Shown here: piece after piece, positions 49,501-58,382 of the stretch
Numbering within the stretch: position 1 is the first letter of the stretch
Layout: the number at the start of each line of letters is the position of its first letter
NCBI RefSeq assembly: GCF_016019935.1
Contig: NZ_JAECMT010000001.1
Coordinates: forward strand, 124,022 to 188,021
Direction of reading: 5' to 3'
Length of the DNA: 64,000 nt
DNA from: Paenibacillus sp. GSMTC-2017
Lineage (GTDB): Bacteria; Bacillota; Bacilli; Paenibacillales; Paenibacillaceae
The notes under the pieces: generated by a model
What the model saw: only the letters and a program-made list of their open reading frames with translations
Database searches by the model: none
What the model was told of the DNA's origin: nothing
Position numbers and translations under genes: made by a program

Positions 49501-49603
49501 TATGCCAGCAAAGAAAGTTAAGATGCAGGCATGGAATCTATGAAGTTTCGTGTAGATCATACAGGTGCCGTAATGGATCTAGAATACAAATAGTAGACGA
49601 AAT

Positions 49604-49643
49604 AAAAAGTGATAAAAAATGATAAAAAGTGATAAAAATAGAT
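49604..49643. repeat. Phased A-tracts, four 10-bp units
   Basis: AAAAAGTGAT, AAAAAATGAT, AAAAAGTGAT and AAAAATAGAT follow one another exactly at 10-bp period. A-tracts in phase with the helix produce curved DNA. They lie 70-109 bp upstream of the SVGVNA-repeat gene, where curvature or an UP-like element can raise transcription. Confidence 0.75.
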
Positions 49644-49712
49644 ACATAGTACCTTGCAAAACGCCCAAAAAATGTTATTTTAAAAGTATACTGAAAAGGA
49701 GGAATGATTAAC

Positions 49713-49958
49713 ATGAAAACAAAGGTTAGAAAGAGAATTATAGCTTTATCTTTTTTAATTACCATGAGCTTAATCATGAGTTCTGCTGTTAGTGCGAGTA
49801 GTCAAAACAAAGCAAGTGTTGGTGTGAATGCTAGTGTTGGTGTGAATGCTAATGTTGGTGTGAATGCTAGTGTTGGCGTGAATGCTAGTGTTGGCGTGAA
49901 TGCTAGTGTTGGTGTGAATGCTAATGTTGGCGTGAATGCTAGTGTTGGTGTGAACTAA
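49713..49958 (+). CDS. Secreted hexapeptide-repeat protein (SVGVNA)n
   Basis: 81 residues. Signal peptide about 1-28 (KTKVRKR, hydrophobic core, ending 'AVSA'), a short 'SSQNKA' spacer, then eight units of S/N-V-G-V-N-A. ATG 49713 is ten bases after AAAAGGAGG. The array stops at TAA because one extra base near 49956-49959 breaks the frame; a ninth unit continues in the +1 frame at 49960-49977. The mature product would be a pure, uncharged repeat peptide with beta-forming V/N alternation. Unknown function; structural or amyloid-like assembly is speculation. Confidence 0.75.
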   Translation: MKTKVRKRIIALSFLITMSLIMSSAVSASSQNKASVGVNASVGVNANVGVNASVGVNASVGVNASVGVNANVGVNASVGVN

Positions 49959-49977
49959 AAGTGTTGGTGTGAACGGT
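49815..49977 (+). repeat. 18-bp minisatellite
   Basis: Nine copies of AGTGTTGGTGTGAATGCT with few substitutions (AAT for AGT in units 3 and 7, GGC for GGT in some). One base is inserted between units 8 and 9. A candidate variable-number locus. Confidence 0.92.
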
Positions 49978-49989
49978 AATCGTATGTCG

Positions 49990-50225
49990 TGACAGCGGTT
50001 ATTTAAAAGACGATATACTCACTGTAATTGGGAAAAGTGAATATGAACTTCTGTTAGACGAGGGAAGAAAAAGGAAAGTATTTGGGAACAGCAAAAGTTT
50101 AAAGATTTTAAAGAAAATAGTGAATGGCATACTTATGTAATTAATGTGCTAGATTCTAATAAACTTGACCAGAAGTAGGTTACTAATCAAAATGATAACA
50201 TCGTAATTATGGAGTTTAGAAAAGA
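49990..50225 (+). pseudogene. Unidentified gene remnant
   Basis: One frame gives 'DSGYLKDDILTVIGKSEYEL' and 'LLDEGRKR'; a second continues 'WEQQKFKDFKENSEWHTYVI', reaches TAG at 50176-50178, and resumes 'VTNQNDNIVIMEFRKE' to a stop. At least one frameshift and one nonsense codon. Family not recognised. Confidence 0.5.
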
Positions 50226-50249
50226 ATAGCTGATTCATAAATTTTATAT

Positions 50250-50286
50250 AAAAAAGCAGTCGGAAGTTGACCGGCTGCTTTTTTAT
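50250..50286 (+). terminator. Terminator after the gene remnant
   Basis: AAAAAGCAGTCGG with CCGGCTGCTTTTT around AAGTTGA. Confidence 0.85.
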
Positions 50287-50302
50287 TTTGTGCATTTTTA
50301 GT

Positions 50303-50492
50303 AGAGGAGTTTATTTAGATTGGATTAAGCCTCCATTATTTGATCAACTAGAAAAAACTGGCTTCAACACAATGGAAGAGTTGAAAGAACAAGATTCTGT
50401 CATCAGCAAACGTTTGATTTTGGTCGTATTGTCGAGGAAATGCGGCCAACATGGCTCAAGTTTCAACGATGGATTATGGCGAGTGTGCTAGG
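50303..50492 (+). pseudogene. Unidentified frameshifted remnant
   Basis: 'YLDWIKPPLFDQLEKTGFNT' and 'MEELKEQDSVISKR' in one frame, continued in another by 'FDFGRIVEEMRPTWLKFQRW' to a stop at about 50496. Coding texture is clear but the family is not. The following 50497-50843 contains a further short coding scrap, 'YVPDIEKAYEQLNGTDLPNK', at about 50586-50645 and no intact gene. Confidence 0.45.
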
Positions 50493-50843
50493 CTAATTAG
50501 CCGTTCGTATGGCTTTTGATAAAAGATAGAATATATGGCCTGGTTGCTCTGCGCGAATTATTCGCGGTTGCTTGCTTATTAAAAAATATGTACCTGACAT
50601 CGAAAAAGCTTATGAACAATTAAACGGCACTGATTTACCAAACAAAATTATAATTGGGATTGAAATGCTGCTCCTACATATACTTAGATAGATAAATGGG
50701 GCAATGCATGGTCAGATATTTTGATGCTGTACCATCGACTGCAAAATATGCTTATAAAGCTTTTGGCTATTGTGCACTTTGTGGTTCCAGGATAAGTATG
50801 CAGAAACCGCAGGAGCACAAATCTCTGAATACGATAAGAATAG

Positions 50844-51266
50844 TTGCTTGTTATTTTTCTCCTATTGCTATTAGTAAGTTGTTCTAATAAAAAAGATACA
50901 GCGACTTTTACAAGTCAATCAAATAACTGGTTTATTTCAATTAATTATTAGAAAGTAGACAAAAGCTATATAGGAACTTCCACAATAAAATATGTTGGAA
51001 AAGATAAATTAGAAACGTTAGAAGTAGACATAATTAATAAGAATGAAGATGGGGATTTCAATCCATCTAATACAATTGATAAAAGCTCTATATACTTTAA
51101 ACTAAATGAAGAAATACAACTAGTGGCAAAAGAAAAGATAACGTATTATAAAGATGTGAGAAGTGTAACTTTCCGTTGGACCACAGATACAAATGCTTTT
51201 GAGGAAGGGTTTGTTCTAATAGAGATTCTTGAATACTTTGCTTTTTGGCATATTAGCTTATTTTAG
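50844..51266 (+). pseudogene. Lipoprotein gene with one in-frame amber codon
   Basis: A frame of 141 codons from TTG 50844: lipoprotein signal 'LVIFLLLLLVSC' with lipobox Cys, then 'NKKDTATFTSQSNNWFIS'. TAG is at 50949-50951, followed by an uninterrupted polar, acidic domain ('YIGTSTIKYVGKDKLETLEV', 'VTFRWTTDTNAFEEGF') to TAG 51266. The ribosome site is poor. Apart from the amber the frame is clean, suggesting recent loss. Family unknown. Confidence 0.55.
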
Positions 51267-51305
51267 ATACTTTTGCATAGAATAGATTCAGGAGAGTGCG
51301 TATTT

Positions 51306-51446
51306 ATGGGATTTTTATTACGTAGAGCTGTCGAGGAAGACTGGGAACAGATAAAATTAATCTACGTGGAAGAAAGCATAGAATGGGTTCTAATCAAAAA
51401 GATTCCCGCAAGCGTTCCTGAAAGGGTTCAAGGGATACTTGCATAG
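51306..51446 (+). pseudogene. N-terminal scrap of a GNAT-like acetyltransferase
   Basis: ATG 51306 after GGAGAG reads 'MGFLLRRAVEEDWEQIKLIY' and 'VEESIEWV', a typical GNAT opening, then runs into IS66-derived sequence. Truncated by transposon junk. Confidence 0.45.
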
Positions 51447-51800
51447 CGATGCCTACTCGGGTTATGTGAAGCTAGCAGTGACAACATCTTGTCTATGTTG
51501 GGCCCATCTTCGCCGCAAATTTGTTGAGGCTTTGCTACCTGAGGCGAAGCAGCTGGAAGGCACCCTCGTCAGTGAAGGAGTCGCCTATTGCGACAAGCTT
51601 TTTGAACTGGAGAGCGAAAGGAACAACGTCTGGTGCAGGAAAAACCTGTACTCGATGTTTTTTGGTCATAGGTAGTAACAGCGAGGGGTAAAGCTCTTCC
51701 TAAATCCAAGCTAGGTGAAGCGCTGAGGTATGCACGTAACCACAAGGCAGAGTTGCTCGAGTACTTACAAGATGGGAACTGCTTGATCTCGAACAAACTT
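51412..51800 (+). mobile_element. IS66-family transposase remnant
   Basis: Fragments in changing frames: 'FKGYLHSDAYSGYVKL', 'CWAHLRRKFVEALLPEAKQL', 'EGVAYCDKLFELE' and 'ALPKSKLGEALRYARNHKAE' are hallmark IS66 DDE-transposase segments. Both ends and the N-terminal half are missing. The following 51801-52085 is non-coding, with a hairpin AGTAGAA...TTCTACT near 51997-52022. Confidence 0.85.
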
Positions 51801-52085
51801 GATACCTACCTTCTGTGGAGTCCGGAAGTTCAACAATATTGTACATAACGCACAGCCTGTGGATCTTTATGACCATGGGTTTTTCTTTTGCAATACACCT
51901 GGTTGTTTGACGCTTACGAATGGAATTAGCCTTTGTTTTGTGCTGTGACATACTTATGCATTTATAAACCACAGATTTTCAGTGACCTCCCTTGTAGCAG
52001 TAGAAGTTTTTGTTTTTCTACTGTCTACTACGATGGGAGCATATCACAGCGATGTAAGGGGCTTTTTAAATTTGGAGAAGATTAA

Positions 52086-52250
52086 ATGAAAATAATGATA
52101 ACAGTGAATGAGCTTTCTGAACAAACAGGAGTATCAACTGACTCTATTTATGCAATGGTACGTGAAAATCAGATCCCGCACTTTCGGATTAGAAAGAGAA
52201 TTTTATTTCACAAGGATACGATTGATAGATGGTTAAAGAGTGAACATTAA
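52086..52250 (+). CDS. Excisionase-like HTH protein
   Basis: 54 residues with the MerR/Xis winged-helix: 'ITVNELSEQTGVSTDSIYAM', 'VRENQIPHFRIRKRILFHKD' and 'TIDRWLKSEH'. This is the HTH_17 (excisionase) pattern. GGAGAAG precedes the ATG. Intact amid debris; it may be left from an integrative element, but no integrase is present. Confidence 0.8.
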   Translation: MKIMITVNELSEQTGVSTDSIYAMVRENQIPHFRIRKRILFHKDTIDRWLKSEH

Positions 52251-52267
52251 AATGATCGCAAGCCAAT

Positions 52268-52698
52268 CAACAATCCGTAACGAATGTAGGCGATGTAGCA
52301 GAAATCAAAATTGGACCATTTGGACTATTGCTGCATAAGGGAGATTATATATAAAATGGATACCTATTAGTTAATCTATCACATATTGTTAATGGGGGAA
52401 AATGTGCTGACTCTAAGCTTACAATTTCGGACAACAAATAGAATGAATTAGCATCAGATAATACCATTTTTCCTGCATCATATTCTCTCAAGTCCAGGGT
52501 ATAAAAAGATTATTGAACATAAGGCTGTTGGAGTTACAATGATAAACCTTAATGTACCAATTGTACCTGGTCTTCACATCCCTTTATTGCCCATTTACTT
52601 GCAAGAACAGTTTATTTTGTTTTTGGAACAGGTCGATAAATCAAAATTTGAATTAAAACAAAATATTGATAAGCTCGAAATTACTATAAAAGTTTGAA
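52268..52698 (+). pseudogene. hsdS: Type I restriction specificity subunit (HsdS) remnant
   Basis: N-terminal target-recognition pieces 'VGDVAEIKIGPFGLLLHKGD', 'GYLLVNLSHIVNG' and 'DSKLTISDN' are broken by stops. The C-terminal piece 'LQEQFILFLEQVDKSKFELK' is the conserved helical region of HsdS. Multiple stops and a large deletion. Confidence 0.8.
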
Positions 52699-52773
52699 TG
52701 TCAATGAACTTTGGTAAAAGAGATTGATCCCTTCTCCAACAAATTGAAATAAGTATGTTGATGTTGGGAAGGA

Positions 52774-52923
52774 ATAAATATCCGAGAACCTGAGGTAGAT
52801 GTCATGGTTGATACTATGGTTAAGAATGCGTTCATCCGACTTAATCCTGAAATTGCAGAAGATCCATCTCGTGCAGATGAAGTTATTTATAAGTTTCGTA
52901 GGATCATATTAACGATTCAATAA
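52774..52923 (+). pseudogene. hsdR: Type I restriction subunit (HsdR) N-terminal scrap
   Basis: 'IREPEVDVMVDTMVKNAFIR', 'LNPEIAEDPSRADEVIYKFR' then stop after 'ILTIQ'. This resembles the HsdR opening. Together with the HsdS remnant it marks a dead type I R-M locus; no HsdM is seen. Confidence 0.65.
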
Positions 52924-53364
52924 CACAAGTCTTTGGCTTCTTATTGAGCAAGGAACTGCCGCAGTCTCAGCCTTATTTCTCACTTTATTCACATGTGTAC
53001 AACTTGATAACGGAAGCATCGGAAAATATGCGAAAAAATATTTCATAAGGGCAACGACCCAGTAAGGAGCAAGAAACGGCCTAAACCCCTTGAGAGGTAG
53101 AACGAAGGAATGTAAAGGCATAGACCCAGCGTGACATGGGAGGGGAAACCTCGAGGGCAAACGTGAAGATCCATTGTGCGATCATAGGCAGATATCAAAG
53201 GTTTTGGAAAAAAATTGTTCTTAGCTCTGTTCCCGCCTACACTTTTACAGGAAAATAGTATACGGTCTACATCCTAAGTCGCTTCTCTCAAGATGTCAAA
53301 GTTGAAAAACTAAATATAAGCGAGAAAACAGGGGAAACATTACTTTATAGCGGGAGGAATGCTT
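52924..53364. other. Gene-free stretch with a structured-RNA-like segment
   Basis: 441 bp. At about 53030-53180 lies a purine-rich, tetraloop-studded segment with GGGCAACGACCC and GGGAGGGGAAACCTCGAG that looks like structured RNA, perhaps a group II intron piece. No ORF. Confidence 0.3.
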
Positions 53365-54189
53365 GTGAACTTATTTGTTCCGTCAGAATCAGTTCAACAT
53401 ACTTGGCATTGTCTTGCTGACATTTGTCCAATTAAAGTAAGGAAATGGATGGAGTCGTTTGACATCAGGGGGATCTGTAGCGACACAAATCGGTTGAATG
53501 ATAGGCTTTCCTCTCCTGATATTGAGCATTTAACTCAGCGTTACGAATGGCTAGTTTCAATTGCGAGAGAGGAATTGGCAGCTTTGAACATCGCAATTTT
53601 TGTTCCTCACGTATTTGTTATTTGCGATCCGTACGGTATTGCCATTGAATTGATCGGTAAGGAAGATACTATTGTTGGACTTGAACATATCAACTTTGGT
53701 GTCGGTACATCGTTTGCAATAGAAAGTACGGGATTTAATGCAATTTCTTTGGCGATGAAACTAGAGTCAACTGCTGTTGTACAAGGAAAGGAGCATTCTC
53801 TAGATCTCTTCCAAAATTGGTCCAGTATATGTGTGCCTATACGATTGAATGGAGCGGTATACGGTTATGTCGATTTTTCGTTTAACACGAATATGGATGT
53901 GACTTTTGCTGTGATCCTTATGGAGAAAACAGTTTGTTTAATTGAAAAAAAGCTGGTAAGAAAAAATCCAGAATCTAAATTCGAGAAAATGGAAAAATTG
54001 TATGAACAATTTAGACTGACCAAGCGTGAGAAGGAAATAGCTTGTGGGTGGCTACAAAATAAAAGTGTTATGGATATGGCAAATGTGTTGGGAATAACGG
54101 AAGGAACCATTCGGAATATGTTAAAAAAAATATACGCCAAAACGGGCGTGTGCAACAAAGGAGAGTTTTTCAGGAAATTTCTTTCATAG
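53365..54189 (+). CDS. GAF-domain LuxR-type transcriptional regulator
   Basis: 274 residues. The central GAF-like domain at about 75-205 has 'HVFVICDPYGIAIELIG', 'GLEHINFGVGTSFAIESTGF' and 'NWSSICVPIRLNGAVYGYVD', as in AcoR-type sensors. The C-terminal LuxR HTH has 'LTKREKEIACGWLQNKSVMD' and 'LGITEGTIRNMLKKIYAKTG'. GTG 53365 is preferred (GGGAGGAATGCTT spacing); ATG 53359 sits on top of the ribosome site. One of the few intact genes in the decayed zone; control of the biosynthetic genes downstream is an inference. Confidence 0.85.
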   Translation: MNLFVPSESVQHTWHCLADICPIKVRKWMESFDIRGICSDTNRLNDRLSSPDIEHLTQRYEWLVSIAREELAALNIAIFVPHVFVICDPYGIAIELIGKEDTIVGLEHINFGVGTSFAIESTGFNAISLAMKLESTAVVQGKEHSLDLFQNWSSICVPIRLNGAVYGYVDFSFNTNMDVTFAVILMEKTVCLIEKKLVRKNPESKFEKMEKLYEQFRLTKREKEIACGWLQNKSVMDMANVLGITEGTIRNMLKKIYAKTGVCNKGEFFRKFLS

Positions 54190-54316
54190 ATATGTCCTAT
54201 TTAGGATATATCAAACATATAAATTTTTTGATATTATTTAGGATGAGAACGCTAGGCAAAGGTAGCGTCAAGAATTATGTTTAAATGAAAATAACCTTAT
54301 CTTTTAGAAGAATCAA

Positions 54317-55012
54317 TTAGTTCTTGCTTGTGAACAACTCTTGAATTTCAGCTCGTGCTTGATCAAAGCCGATATGACAGCGAGTAGCGAAGTGCTGATT
54401 ATACCCATCGAACTGTGAAACGAGAAACTTCTCTAGTGCTTCTTCATGTGGAAACTGTTCTTTTCGCTTTGTATACTTCTTGCTTTGCTTGTTAAACGAT
54501 TCAATGAGATTCGTAGAGTAGATGCTTCTCCAGATCGACTTTGGAAAGCTGTAGAATGTGAAAATGTATGGATTTTCACGTAAAGATTTTACCATCTTGG
54601 TATAGGTGGCTTTCCACTGGTCACAGAAAGCGTCTAGTGCTGCTTTACCAGATTGCTCATCTTCTGAACGGCACACAACTTTGAAATCCTCACAAATGAC
54701 TGATCAATCGGAAGCCCGAACTTTATGGGCGATATTACGTGCGACATGAACACAACATCATTGGTACTTAGCTTGCGGAAACACTTGCTCTATTGCCGAT
54801 ACAATGCCCTTCAATCCATCTGAAATAAGAGCAGTATCTCTTCCGTCCCACGTGCTCGAATGACTTGCAAGAGTTCGTTCCAAACATAGACGGATTCAGT
54901 TGGGGCAATCGTTTACGCGAGCACGTCCTTGGTGCCATCCTCACGAATACCCACCGCTAGATAAACCGCTTCTTTGGACACTGTTTCACGCTTACAGCCG
55001 CCCACAACCTGA
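54317..55012 (-). mobile_element. IS256-family transposase remnant
   Basis: Minus strand. 54317-54676 encodes the C-terminal third ('FYSFPKSIWRSIYSTNLIES', 'EQFPHEEALEKFLV'). Upstream, broken frames give 'GCKRETVSKEAVYLAVGIRE', 'DGTKDVLA' and 'LLQVIRARGTEEI'. Frameshifted and without visible ends. Confidence 0.85.
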
Positions 55013-55342
55013 CAATTATCAAGCGAATTGTGTTCAATATGTTGAAAAATGAAACAAAAATCAAACCAAAAATGAGCAAACCGAACAAAAGAATCGTTGC
55101 GGCGTTGGATCTGGAATATCGGGATTATTTAATCAGTCAAGCTTTCAAGCAGATGCAATGAATAAATACGCGACGGAACTTCTAGATAGGGGTTTAACGA
55201 GTTCGTGAATTCTCCGTAATGATAGCGCTTTCATTGGAGAATTATTGTAATATATTTTCTTGATTTATTTTATAAAATGGTTTGTATCGTGAATTTGAGA
55301 AAGCAATTCTTTCAAGAAAGTAATCTCAAAAGGGGTTCAAAC
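55013..55342. promoter_or_regulatory. Leader of the loaP gene with a hairpin
   Basis: A protein scrap 'MSKPNKRIVAALDLEYRDYL' is readable at about 55071-55130. The perfect dyad AATTCTCC (55208-55215) / GGAGAATT (55236-55243), extended by AATGA/TCATT, lies 100 bp before loaP. It has no T tract, so it is not a classical terminator. Confidence 0.45.
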
Positions 55343-55924
55343 ATGGATTGGTACGCGCTGTTTGTCGAAACTGGAAAAGAAGATTTAGTTCGTAGATTAA
55401 TTCATAAATTCTTCGATGAGACTGCTGTTCGTGCGATTGTACCCAAACGTAAATTAGAAGAAAAAAGACAGGGACAAACATTCGAGATTTGCAAGACAAT
55501 GTTCCCTAGTTACGTTCTTCTAAATACAAAAATGGATGTGCAAACTTATTACGATCTTAAACAAATACCAGGGTACTATCGGCTTTTGAATAAATATTAT
55601 AACCATGATATCTACAAGAGAAAAAAGAAAAACAATAGCGAAGATCATCAAAATGATTATTTATTTTCTAAAATTAATAATGATGAAATTTCCTTAATTT
55701 TGCAATTGATTGATAATAAGGGGATGATCGATTATTCGCATATATATACGGAAAACGCTAGGGTCACAGTGTGTGAAGGACCCTTAAAGGGCAAAGAAGG
55801 AATGATTAAAAAAATTGATAAACGTAAAAAAAGAGCACGAATAGTTTTACAATTCATAGGAAATGAAATAAGCATGGACGTTGGAATTAAAGTTTTGGAA
55901 CCACTTGAAATAAGAATCAAATAA
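55343..55924 (+). CDS. loaP: LoaP-like processive antiterminator (NusG paralogue)
   Basis: 193 residues. The NGN domain at about 1-90 starts 'MDWYALFVETGKEDLVRRLI', with 'VPKRKLEEKRQG', 'TMFPSYVLLNTKM' and 'IPGYYRLL'. The KOW domain at about 140-190 has 'ARVTVCEGPLKGKEGMIKKI'. Housekeeping NusG lies with secE/rplK, which is not the case here; isolated NusG paralogues of this form next to NRPS/PKS operons are LoaP, which bind RNA polymerase and a leader RNA hairpin to suppress termination in long antibiotic operons. AAAAGGGG precedes ATG 55343; an upstream start at 55277 is not needed. Confidence 0.85.
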   Translation: MDWYALFVETGKEDLVRRLIHKFFDETAVRAIVPKRKLEEKRQGQTFEICKTMFPSYVLLNTKMDVQTYYDLKQIPGYYRLLNKYYNHDIYKRKKKNNSEDHQNDYLFSKINNDEISLILQLIDNKGMIDYSHIYTENARVTVCEGPLKGKEGMIKKIDKRKKRARIVLQFIGNEISMDVGIKVLEPLEIRIK

Positions 55925-56099
55925 AAAATCAAAGTGAATCCAATCGCTGCTTCGGTACGTTGTATTAGCTTTGAGGATATAGAACAGATACTATAGTGTA
56001 TATGAAATATACACGACGTGGCGAAGCTATGTCATTTTGAGAAACAGAATTCCAAAATTATACTTGCAGTAGAAGCGTATGATAAAAGTAGGAGTCGTT

Positions 56100-56790
56100 A
56101 AATTACACTTTCATTCCATTATGGTAGGAGAAGCCGGTGTACAATATCTTAAAAGGTTACTTCGACATCTGTCTTGCTAATGCGCAACGCATTAAGAATG
56201 TACCTGGTCGTAAGACAGACGTTAATGATTCGTAATGGATGGCAAAGCTTCTACGATTTGGCTTAATTGAAGAGAGTTTCGTTCCTTCGGAAGATCTTTG
56301 TGAACTACGAGATTTGACTCGCCTTCGCAAGAAGTGAAATGGCAACCTCACAGCAGAAAAAAACGCATACAAAAAATGTCGGATGCCTCGAATGTAAAAT
56401 TGGGAACGGTTATCTCGGATGTATTTGGCGTTTCCGGTCGGAATCTCCTGTAGCGTTTAATGGAACAAGGTTTTGTAGATCGTGACGACATCGAACATCG
56501 TGTTAGAGGCAATGTAAAGAAGAATGTATCTCGCATCGCAGAATCCTTGTTTGTAACACTGATCAAACATCAAATTCTAGTCATTCGAAATTGCTGGGAA
56601 CACATTACTTTTCACGAGAAATCGATCGCTGAGTTGGATCAAGAAATTGAAGCACATCTTGAGCAGTACCAAGAGGAGCATAACCTGCTTCAAACCATAC
56701 CCGGAGTCAGCAGCATCACAGCTTCGGCGATCATTATAAAAAACGGATCGTCTTTCCTTCTGGATATTTTGGAACAATATGTTCCAGAAT
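56100..56790 (+). mobile_element. IS110-family transposase remnant
   Basis: 'CLANAQRIKNVPGRKTDVND', a stop, then 'WMAKLLRFGLIEESFVPSED', 'LCELRDLTRLRKK', a stop, and 'HNLLQTIPGVSSITASAII' (56676-56740, transposase_20 part). At least three stops. The N-terminal catalytic part is missing; 55925-56099 holds no gene. Confidence 0.88.
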
Positions 56791-57395
56791 GGATAGATAT
56801 ATCTCGGCATCATACTGTTTATGTTCTTCCTAGTAGATTTCACCAGACTCATAGTCCACAGTTGCGAGTAGTTTCGCGTTGTAATACTTATCATAGGTAG
56901 GTATAATTTTTTGCTGACCTTTAGGAAACGAAGTGCTTGCGATTGTTTGATCATCTCGAATCATGCCCTCATCTTCAAACAATATTTGATCAGTTTTGCA
57001 TTCCAGCAATTTTTTTAACTCTTCAAATTCTTGTTTGAATTGTTCCTGTTTCTCAGGGTCTGCTTTCGCAAGATTATATGTGGGTGTGATATAGCAGAAC
57101 CCTAAACGTTAGAGCAACTGCCTTGCGCCTCATTCAGAATATTGAACATCATAATGCTTCTTAATACAATCGCGCACAAAAGGATGTCCAGTTCATATTG
57201 GCTGGAAAACCAACATCAGTGGGTGTTTTTTCGACAATCGTTTTGTAAAGTGCCTGCTCTTGTTCAGTCGTTAGTCGTTAGTCGTTAGTCGTGTTGGCCT
57301 TCCTGGATAATGTTGCATACGTAACCCTTCCAATCCAGCTGCCTGATAAGCTTGCACATAATAACCAATCGTGGCGAAATCACGGTTCATTTCTC
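56791..57395 (-). mobile_element. IS630-family transposase remnant
   Basis: Minus strand: 'DFATIGYYVQAYQAAGLEGL', 'ADPEKQEQFKQEFEELKKLL', 'ILFEDEGMIRDDQTIASTSF' and 'PKGQQKIIPTYDKYYNAKLL', the DDE domain of IS630. Frameshifts and stops throughout. A 7-bp microsatellite sits inside it. 57396-57643 has no supportable gene. Confidence 0.85.
57265..57292. repeat. 7-bp microsatellite
   Basis: Four tandem GTCGTTA-type units within the IS630 remnant. Confidence 0.85.
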
Positions 57396-57643
57396 TCCAT
57401 AGATTACGTCATGGAGAAATCATTGAACAGAAACCACTCAAAACTCTTTATTTATAATATTCAATATCGAGTATATATAAATATAAAGATATGTTCGATC
57501 CCGATTAGGAATTGAAGATTAACATCTCGTGATTTGTAATGAATCTGTCCACTCAATATGTTATCAAAAAATAAGCTTCAAAGCACTAGGCGGTTTCATT
57601 ACGTTTGATGACTTGAGCGTAGCGAAAGGCATGGTTATATAAG

Positions 57644-58375
57644 ATGATCAAATGGGAATTCTCACCGAACATAAAGAAAACATTTATAGACTATCATGTG
57701 GTTTCTATGAATGAACCTGAGTTTGCATTTTCACAGATGTATCAGCATCAAAATAGAAAACGGATTCCAAACGATAATTATCCTTTGATCAAATTGGATT
57801 ATTCACTGGATTTAGATAATTCTTTTGAAAAAGTATTATATGAAAGGAAAACATGCGTTAGTCAGTTTAAGAATAAACAAAATATCAATCAAAAATTCAT
57901 TTCAAAATTTTGCAACTTGGCTTTTATAGGTGGTAATCGAAGAGGACGTACTTATCCTTCAGGAGGAGCACAATATTATATTAGAATTTATATTCTATTT
58001 AATGAAAAAAATGTACATCAAGAAATGGTTGAATTCGGTAACATTGGAGAATTGAATTGTGATACTGGTGACTTAATGATAAAGAAATATCAGCCATGGG
58101 AAGAAGTTAAAACTGCTTTTATTCAGGAATATTTAACTGATACAACACAGTTTTCTATTGTTCTTAGTATTGATATACAGTCTATCTCAAAAAAATATCA
58201 TGATATTTCTTACAAATTAGTTCAACAAGAAGCAGGTCACATTGGACAAAATATACAGTTGGTATCTCAATATTTAGGTATTCAAAGTGTCCCTTTGGGG
58301 GGATTTTATGATACGGTGCTAAGTAATATGATCAATGAAAAACAGACTGTACTTTATGCATTCTTATTGGGGTAG
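57644..58375 (+). CDS. SagB/ThcOx-type nitroreductase-like oxidoreductase
   Basis: 243 residues. The fold opens 'EFSPNIKKTFIDYHVVSMNE', with 'LYERKTCVSQFKNKQ' (SagB R.S.R.F region), FMN/active-site 'GRTYPSGGAQYYIRIYIL', 'QQEAGHIGQNIQLVSQYLGI' and 'VPLGGFYDTVL', ending 'TVLYAFLLG'. SagB enzymes oxidise azolines to azoles in thiazole/oxazole-modified peptides; relatives also act in other pathways. Strongly AT-rich compared with the MFS and SHMT genes, suggesting separate origin. The ribosome site is weak. The next start codon follows the stop by seven bases, so the two form one operon. Confidence 0.82.
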   Translation: MIKWEFSPNIKKTFIDYHVVSMNEPEFAFSQMYQHQNRKRIPNDNYPLIKLDYSLDLDNSFEKVLYERKTCVSQFKNKQNINQKFISKFCNLAFIGGNRRGRTYPSGGAQYYIRIYILFNEKNVHQEMVEFGNIGELNCDTGDLMIKKYQPWEEVKTAFIQEYLTDTTQFSIVLSIDIQSISKKYHDISYKLVQQEAGHIGQNIQLVSQYLGIQSVPLGGFYDTVLSNMINEKQTVLYAFLLG

Positions 58376-58382
58376 GTGTAAA

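Noticed and set aside
49815..49977. CRISPR-like regular repeats
   Set aside because: The units are contiguous 18-mers without spacers and are in frame behind a signal peptide, so they are a coding minisatellite.
14809..51266. Possible amber (TAG) recoding, since several interrupted genes stop at TAG (15190, 19002, 50176, 50949)
   Set aside because: Other broken genes here stop at TAA or TGA or carry frameshifts, intact genes end normally in TAG, and no suppressor tRNA or pyrrolysine gene is seen. Ordinary decay is simpler.
51700..51972. Minus-strand 90-codon ORF near the IS66 remnant
   Set aside because: Overlaps recognisable IS66 coding sequence on the other strand and has no family features.
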